A stretch of DNA of 10,240 nt, taken from contig JAQUEL010000053.1 in the NCBI GenBank assembly GCA_028685295.1, positions 1 through 10,240 of the forward strand, written 5' to 3'. Shown piece after piece: positions 6,094 to 10,240 of the stretch (position 1 is its first letter; each line of letters starts with the position of its first letter). Source of the stretch: a bacterium. GTDB taxonomy: Bacteria; UBP13; UBA5359. The notes under the pieces were generated by a model, which worked only from the letters and a program-made list of their open reading frames with translations, did no database searches and was not told the origin of the DNA. The translations under genes were made by a program, and so were the position numbers.

Positions 6094-7945
6094 CGATATC
6101 GCCTCCAGCCAGCGTTACTCTTCCTCCCAGCGCCGGACAGACGCCGCAAGTGGTGCAGCGCCCTCGGCGACAGTCCTCGGTTACCCGTCCTTGCCGGGCC
6201 GCTTCGTCCTCATGTATTAGAAAGCATTTATCCACGCCGGAGCTGATATGATCCCAGGGCAGAACTTCATCATAGGAGCGTGATCTGCTTCGATAGAACC
6301 CGGCCCCCAATCCACACTCCGACATAGCCTGTTGCCATAGATCCCAGCGAAAGAGCTCGGACCAGGCATCAAAGCGGCAACCCAAACGCCAGGCCGTCTC
6401 TATGACCGCGGCCAGACGTCTATCGCCGCGCGACAGAATACCCTCCAGCATGCTGGTGCAGGGATCGTGCCAGCTCAGCTTGGCCCAACGCAGCGCCCGG
6501 TCGCGGAAAAAGAGGCCCTTCAACAGCCCCTGGCGGGCCAGCAGTGCGGCCTCGTCTATCTGCGGATGCCACTGGAACGGCGTTCCCGGCTTGGGCACGA
6601 AGGAAGAGACGCTGACGTTGATCCGGACCGCCTTGCCGGTTATCCGGCGTCCCAACTGAAGCAGTTCGCGAGTGGTATCGGCGATGCCGCGCACATCATC
6701 ATCGGTCTCGGTGGGCAGACCGATCATGAAATAGAGCTTGATGAGATCCCAGCCTGCCGAAAAGGCTGCGCCGGCGGCAGTCAGCATATCCTCATGGGTA
6801 ACGTTCTTGTTGATGACGTTGCGCAGACGTTGCGTACCGGCCTCCGGCGCAAAGGTCAATCCCGCCTTGCGTACCGCTTTCAGGCCCTGGGCCAGGTCCA
6901 CGGAGAAGCTGTCTATTCGCAGCGACGGCAGAGAGATATTGATGCCTTTAGCCTCGAATCGCTGTCTCAGCTCTTCCACCAGGGGCCCGATACAGCTGTA
7001 ATCTGCGCTGGAAAGAGAGACCAGGGATATCTCATCGTAGCCTGTGCTGCAAACCAGCCGCTCAGCCAGTTTAACCAAAGTATCTACACTGCGCTCGCGC
7101 ACCGGACGGTAGACCATGCCGGCATGACAGAAGCGGCAACCCCGGCTGCAACCACGCATAATCTCCAGTGTGATGCGATCATGCACGGCTTCGATGTACG
7201 GCACTACCGGCGCCGTAGAAAAGGGTGCGTTATCCAGATCCAGAACAATACGCTTCAATACCCTGGCCGGAGCACCCTTTTCAGGCGTTACAGCGGCTAC
7301 CGTGCCGTTTGCAGCATAATCCACCCGATAAAGGGAGGGCGCATAGACCCCGGGAACCCCGGCCAGGTATCGCAGCAAGGCCGGACGGTCCAGGCCCTGC
7401 CGCCGTCCCTCCGCCAGAGCGTCCAGTATTTCACCTATGGCCTCCTCGCCCTCGCCCACCAGGAAGAGATCGAAGAATTCGGCCAGCGGCTCCGGGTTGT
7501 AAGTGGACGGACCACCACCCAGCACCAGCGGATGCTCCGGTCCGCGGCCGGCGGAGCGCAGCGGCAGACCAGCCAGATCCAGCACCGTCAGAATATTGGC
7601 GTAGGTCAGCTCATGCTGGATAGTTATACCCAGCAGATCAAAATCGGCCAGAGGGCGTCTGCTTTCTAAAGCAAAGAGCGGCAGCCCTTCGGCCCTCATC
7701 TCTGCTTCCATATCCGGCCAAGGAGCATAGGCCCTGTCAGCCAGTGCATCTGCCCGGGAATTTACGATGTTATAGAGTATTTTCAATCCCAGATAGGATT
7801 CCCCTACCTCATAGATATCGGGATAAACCAGGGCAACACGGGCCGTCACCATATCCCAGTCCTTGCAAGCAGCGTTCCATTCGGCATCGGTATAGCGTCC
7901 CGGCTTCTGCACCCGAGGCAGAATACACCTCAATTTATCTTGCAC
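6074..7945 (-). CDS. B12-binding-like radical SAM protein, TIGR03960 family
   Basis: The 623-residue protein is an uncharacterised radical-SAM enzyme. The N-terminal third (about 35-180, ALVYPDIYEVGESYLGLKIL through LVLGGGPSTYNPEP and DLFLVGEGEEAIGEIL) resembles the Rossmann domain of B12-binding radical-SAM proteins, but I see no clear cobalamin His motif. The SAM-cleaving cluster is RGCSRGCRFC with Cys266, Cys270 and Cys273, in the CxxxCxxC spacing, followed by the TIM-barrel signatures DEISLVSLSSADYS and FAPEAGTQRLRNVINKN. The C-terminus holds an extra Cys cluster (CRRGRCTTCGVC) that could bind a second iron-sulfur centre or zinc. The start is a GTG at 7945 with AAGGAG six bases upstream. 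It overlaps the partner gene at 6093. Substrate and product are unknown. Confidence 0.92.
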   Translation of the reverse strand: MQDKLRCILPRVQKPGRYTDAEWNAACKDWDMVTARVALVYPDIYEVGESYLGLKILYNIVNSRADALADRAYAPWPDMEAEMRAEGLPLFALESRRPLADFDLLGITIQHELTYANILTVLDLAGLPLRSAGRGPEHPLVLGGGPSTYNPEPLAEFFDLFLVGEGEEAIGEILDALAEGRRQGLDRPALLRYLAGVPGVYAPSLYRVDYAANGTVAAVTPEKGAPARVLKRIVLDLDNAPFSTAPVVPYIEAVHDRITLEIMRGCSRGCRFCHAGMVYRPVRERSVDTLVKLAERLVCSTGYDEISLVSLSSADYSCIGPLVEELRQRFEAKGINISLPSLRIDSFSVDLAQGLKAVRKAGLTFAPEAGTQRLRNVINKNVTHEDMLTAAGAAFSAGWDLIKLYFMIGLPTETDDDVRGIADTTRELLQLGRRITGKAVRINVSVSSFVPKPGTPFQWHPQIDEAALLARQGLLKGLFFRDRALRWAKLSWHDPCTSMLEGILSRGDRRLAAVIETAWRLGCRFDAWSELFRWDLWQQAMSECGLGAGFYRSRSRSYDEVLPWDHISSGVDKCFLIHEDEAARQGRVTEDCRRGRCTTCGVCPALGGRVTLAGGDIDVPSES

Positions 7946-7985
7946 AGTAATCTCCTTGTTGAGCTAATGCAAAACGGCTCAAAAA

Positions 7986-7995
7986 ATAGCGCTAT
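7986..7995. repeat. 10-bp perfect palindrome in the leader of the radical-SAM gene
   Basis: ATAGCGCTAT lies between the -10 candidate at 8013-8018 and the GTG start at 7945. It is short and may be chance or a small operator. Confidence 0.2.
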
Positions 7996-8012
7996 AGCTT
8001 TCAAATCGCTTT

Positions 8013-8041
8013 ATTATACCCTATATAAGGCAATGTCTGCA
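8013..8041 (-). promoter_or_regulatory. Candidate promoter of the radical-SAM/partner operon
   Basis: The minus strand has a perfect TATAAT (8018-8013) about 68 bp upstream of the GTG at 7945. The -35 position at 17-bp spacing (8041-8036, TGCAGA) matches the consensus at only three of six bases, and no TG extension is present. If used, the promoter may need an activator. Confidence 0.35.
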
Positions 8042-8050
8042 CCCCGTGCC

Positions 8051-8075
8051 CATAACTGAGTCCGGATTTGTTATG
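8051..8075. promoter_or_regulatory. Composite dyad upstream of the radical-SAM promoter
   Basis: CATAAC (8051-8056) and GTTATG (8070-8075) are inverted copies flanking the palindrome TCCGGA (8061-8066), all nearly centred on 8063. It lies about 33-57 bp upstream of the TATAAT at 8013-8018, where an activator or repressor could bind. The rest of the dinG-to-radical-SAM gap (7946-8126) shows no gene and no convincing terminator. Confidence 0.3.
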
Positions 8076-8126
8076 TTTTGACAGCGGGTATACGAGTTGT
8101 AACGTCTCTTGGGCAGAGCTCTTATT

Positions 8127-10049
8127 TTATTTAAGTAACAAGCCGTAGAGTAACCCGGCTTGATGCAAATCCTCGATGGTCATTACCTTTTGACAATCGG
8201 GCAGGTCCTTCAGCATATATTTCCCATAAGAGCGCTGCAAAATACGATTATCCAAAATGGCCATGATGCCTCTGTCGGAGCGACTGCGGATCAGGCGTCC
8301 CAGCCCCTGCTTAAGCTTTATCTGTGCCCGGGGAAGAGCATAATCCATAAACCAGTTGCCCCCGCCGGCCTTGATCTCTTCCACTCTGGCTCGATGCAGC
8401 GGATCGTCCGGAGAGCTGAACGGCAAGCGATCTATAATGACACAGGCAAGATCCTCTCCCGGAATATCCACACCCTCCCAGAAGCTGTATGTACCGAACA
8501 AACAGGATCCCGGGGTATTTATAAAAGCTTCCAACAGACGCTCATTGGACATCTCTCCCTGGCGCAAAAGAGGCCATGACAGCTTGCCGGCAAGCGTATC
8601 GTATACGGCATTCAGAGACCGGTAGGAAGTAAAGAGAACAAAGGCCCGCCCACAGCTGATCTCCAGAATAGAGGCAATCTCTTCGGCCAGGCGCTGATGG
8701 TAGCCCGGCATGCCGCCGGCAGGGTCCAGTCTGGAACCCAGATAGAGAATAGCCTGCTTCTCATAATTAAATGGAGAGCCGACGATGATCTCATCCACCC
8801 TATCGGATAAGCCAAGAGCTTCCCGTACATAAGCAAACGATCCCAATGCCGACAGAGTGGCTGAAGTCAGCACAGCACTCCGAACGTTATTGAAGAGATG
8901 TTCCTGAAGCATGGAGCCAACCCGTATCGGCGATAAATAGAGCGCACAGTCAGGGTTACCATAACGTTGCCCCTTTTCCCCCCAGCGGAACCGATCTTCT
9001 CCGCACCCGGACAGAATTTCCGTTAGCCGGTCCAGGTAGTCTCGCAAAGATGCCGTCACTGCTTCGCCCTGTTCTCTCATAACGGCACTCCCGGAAGCAG
9101 CACAGATTCGGCTCAACTCATCAATCTGCAACTCCAGGCCTACCAGCGGCTCAGGAGAGCCTGCCTCCCCATTGCCATAGCCCAAATCATCAAAGAAGAA
9201 GCTCTCCCTGGCCGTGAACTCCGTGAATGGAGCATAGATTCTGGACAAAAGCAGATCCCCGGCCTGCGCCAATTCCTCCAAAGAACGTCCCCCGGATAGA
9301 CGTCTCAGGCGGCCCAGAAGCCGTCTCCCCTCCAGCAGCGAAGCTTCGAGGCTCATAGCCTTAACCGCTGTTTCTTCCAGATGATGAGCTTCATCGAAGA
9401 TTACAAGGCTGTAATCCGGGATAACATCGCTCTCGCCTTCCCATATGCGACAGGCCAGATCGGTAAAAAAGAGCGCATGGTTGACTATGATCAGATCAGC
9501 ACCGGCAGCACGACGTTTGGCTCGGAAAAAGAAGCACTTACGATGGTAAGGACAACTCGAGCCACGGCAGCTTTCACGCTCTGAAGCTACGGACGGCCAA
9601 GAAGATGTCTCAAAATCCAGTTCGGACCGCTCCCCATTACGAGTAACTGCAGCCCAGTCCCAGAGCCGCATAAGAGATGAGTCTGTCTCACCCCAGAGAT
9701 CCAATTCGCTCCTGAGACGCCGGAGGCAAAGATAATTGGCCCGCCCCTTTAGAAGCGCCCATTTCAATTCATTACACCCTGCAGCCGTTATAGCTGCAGG
9801 CAAATCACGCTCGGTTAACTGACTTTGCAGGTTAAGCGTAAAAGTGGAAACAATCGCTCTTTCTCCATCTGCTATTCTATCAAGCAAAGGGATAAGATAC
9901 GCCAGAGTTTTGCCTACACCTGTACCTGCTTCAGCCAGGCAATGTCGCCCGCCATCCATGGCTATCGCTATCGCCGCCGCCAGTTCCTCCTGCTGCGGCC
10001 GAAACTCCGCCCCCGGTAAAGCTCTTTGTAAGGCATCTTTGAACTCCAT
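8127..10049 (-). CDS. dinG: DinG-family iron-sulfur ATP-dependent DNA helicase
   Basis: This is a superfamily-2 helicase of the DinG/XPD type, a 5'-3' DNA unwinding enzyme linked to repair and resolution of R-loops or D-loops. From the ATG at 10049 it has 640 residues. In order: Q-motif region FRPQQEELA (16-24), Walker A AGTGVGKT (41-48), iron-sulfur ligands Cys108, Cys161, Cys166 and Cys172, DEAH box (219-222), SATLS (396-400), FVLFTSYRSLN (470-480), FWEGVDIPGEDL (523-534) and motif VI QGLGRLIRSRSDRG (581-594). No N-terminal exonuclease domain is present, unlike the DinG of B. subtilis. An in-frame TTG at 10088 would add 13 residues but has no ribosome site. The ATG lacks one too and sits seven bases from a TATAAT, suggesting a leaderless or near-leaderless message. 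Confidence 0.95.
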   Translation of the reverse strand: MEFKDALQRALPGAEFRPQQEELAAAIAIAMDGGRHCLAEAGTGVGKTLAYLIPLLDRIADGERAIVSTFTLNLQSQLTERDLPAAITAAGCNELKWALLKGRANYLCLRRLRSELDLWGETDSSLMRLWDWAAVTRNGERSELDFETSSWPSVASERESCRGSSCPYHRKCFFFRAKRRAAGADLIIVNHALFFTDLACRIWEGESDVIPDYSLVIFDEAHHLEETAVKAMSLEASLLEGRRLLGRLRRLSGGRSLEELAQAGDLLLSRIYAPFTEFTARESFFFDDLGYGNGEAGSPEPLVGLELQIDELSRICAASGSAVMREQGEAVTASLRDYLDRLTEILSGCGEDRFRWGEKGQRYGNPDCALYLSPIRVGSMLQEHLFNNVRSAVLTSATLSALGSFAYVREALGLSDRVDEIIVGSPFNYEKQAILYLGSRLDPAGGMPGYHQRLAEEIASILEISCGRAFVLFTSYRSLNAVYDTLAGKLSWPLLRQGEMSNERLLEAFINTPGSCLFGTYSFWEGVDIPGEDLACVIIDRLPFSSPDDPLHRARVEEIKAGGGNWFMDYALPRAQIKLKQGLGRLIRSRSDRGIMAILDNRILQRSYGKYMLKDLPDCQKVMTIEDLHQAGLLYGLLLK

Positions 10050-10056
10050 AAACTGT

Positions 10057-10062
10057 ATTATA
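10057..10062 (-). promoter_or_regulatory. -10 box of dinG almost adjoining its ATG
   Basis: The minus strand reads TATAAT followed by ACAGTTT and then ATG (10049). Transcription normally begins about seven bases past a -10 box, which would be at or next to the start codon. The -35 region is weak: TTTCCC at 17-bp spacing, or TTGTTT at 20. Confidence 0.4.
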
Positions 10063-10142
10063 GCCCATGGGAAATTAAAGGGAAACAATTTTAAATATAG
10101 AATTAATTAAATAGTTTAGCTATTTCGCGGGAGGTAGGAGCC

Positions 10143-10191
10143 AGGGGTCATAAAGGGGAAAGGGGTCAGGTTAAAGAGGAAAGGGGTCAGG
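10143..10191 (+). repeat. Tandem half-copies of the GGGGTCAGG motif
   Basis: AGGGGTCA occurs at 10143, 10161 and 10182, at spacings of 18 and 21 bp. The last two copies read AGGGGTCAGG, and each of the first two is followed by an A/G-rich linker (TAAAGGGGAA, TTAAAGAGGAA). The last copy is the left arm of the full palindrome at 10183-10239. They look like repeated insertion or slippage of one repeat arm. Confidence 0.6.
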
Positions 10192-10239
10192 TGTTTACAT
10201 TCATCATTCTTCGAACGCTAAATATCAACACCAGACCCC
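10183..10239. repeat. 57-bp GGGGTCAGG-family palindromic repeat, second copy
   Basis: The arms GGGGTCAGGTGTTT (10183-10196) and CAACACCAGACCCC (10226-10239) pair at 12 of 14 positions. The core ATCATTC (10203-10209) and GAACGCTAAAT (10213-10223) matches the copy at 5365-5432 exactly, although the loop between them is shorter. The element is gene-free, reaches the window edge and lies about 130 bp upstream of the dinG start. A small AT-rich hairpin (AAATAG/CTATTT, 10109-10125) separates it from dinG. Confidence 0.75.
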
Positions 10240-10240
10240 C

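Noticed and set aside
6467-7669. 400-residue open frame on the plus strand opposite the radical-SAM gene
   Set aside because: It is antisense to a protein with clear family motifs, shows low-complexity Gln/Arg-rich sequence with no recognisable domain, and has no ribosome site that stands out.
8078-8105. Plus-strand promoter TTGACA-16-TAACGT
   Set aside because: The -10 is poor and nothing on the plus strand downstream is a gene; it would only give antisense transcription into dinG.
10143-10191. CRISPR-like array
   Set aside because: Only three short G-rich units with spacers of about 10 bp that resemble each other; no cas genes.

Overview
The window is a bacterial chromosomal segment whose seven intact genes of recognisable family, and one more of unknown function, all lie on the minus strand. 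The order thiL-tsaE-tsaB-rimI-tsaD matches the Bacillus subtilis arrangement. Strong AGGAGG-type ribosome binding sites, GTG/TTG starts, and a TIGR03960/TIGR03936 radical-SAM pair also point to a Bacillota (Firmicutes) genome, probably of the Clostridia or Negativicutes type with moderate GC. No rRNA, tRNA or CRISPR was seen, and the species cannot be named from the sequence.

Layout in transcription order (right to left). At the right edge (10143-10240) is a GGGGTCAGG-type palindromic repeat preceded by two extra half-copies. Next is a DinG-family iron-sulfur helicase (10049-8127) with a TATAAT box almost touching its start codon. A 181-bp gap carries candidate promoter and dyad elements. It leads into a radical-SAM gene (7945-6074) overlapping its usual partner gene (6093-5434). 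One base after that partner's stop codon sits a 68-bp palindrome of the same GGGGTCAGG family. ThiL follows (5329-4310), then a 262-bp gap holding a separate nested inverted repeat of 116 bp. The t6A-tRNA modification genes tsaE, tsaB, rimI and tsaD follow in a tight run (4047-1273). A lone exported TPR-like protein (1176-499) has its own apparent promoter. The left edge (1-484) is a degraded transposase element of the REP-associated HUH (RAYT/IS200-like) type, bounded by inverted ends that begin GGGGTCAGGTCT.

Functionally, TsaB, TsaD and TsaE are the bacterial proteins that transfer threonylcarbamoyl to A37 of ANN-decoding tRNAs. RimI is their usual genomic companion, an N-acetyltransferase, and ThiL makes thiamine diphosphate. 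DinG unwinds DNA and the TIGR03960/TIGR03936 pair is uncharacterised. The most interesting non-coding signal is the repeat family. The decayed transposase element and two gene-free palindromes share the same outer sequence, and the two palindromes also share an 11-bp core, GAACGCTAAAT. This looks like a RAYT-type transposase with its non-autonomous palindromic satellites, placed in intergenic gaps directly next to housekeeping genes.
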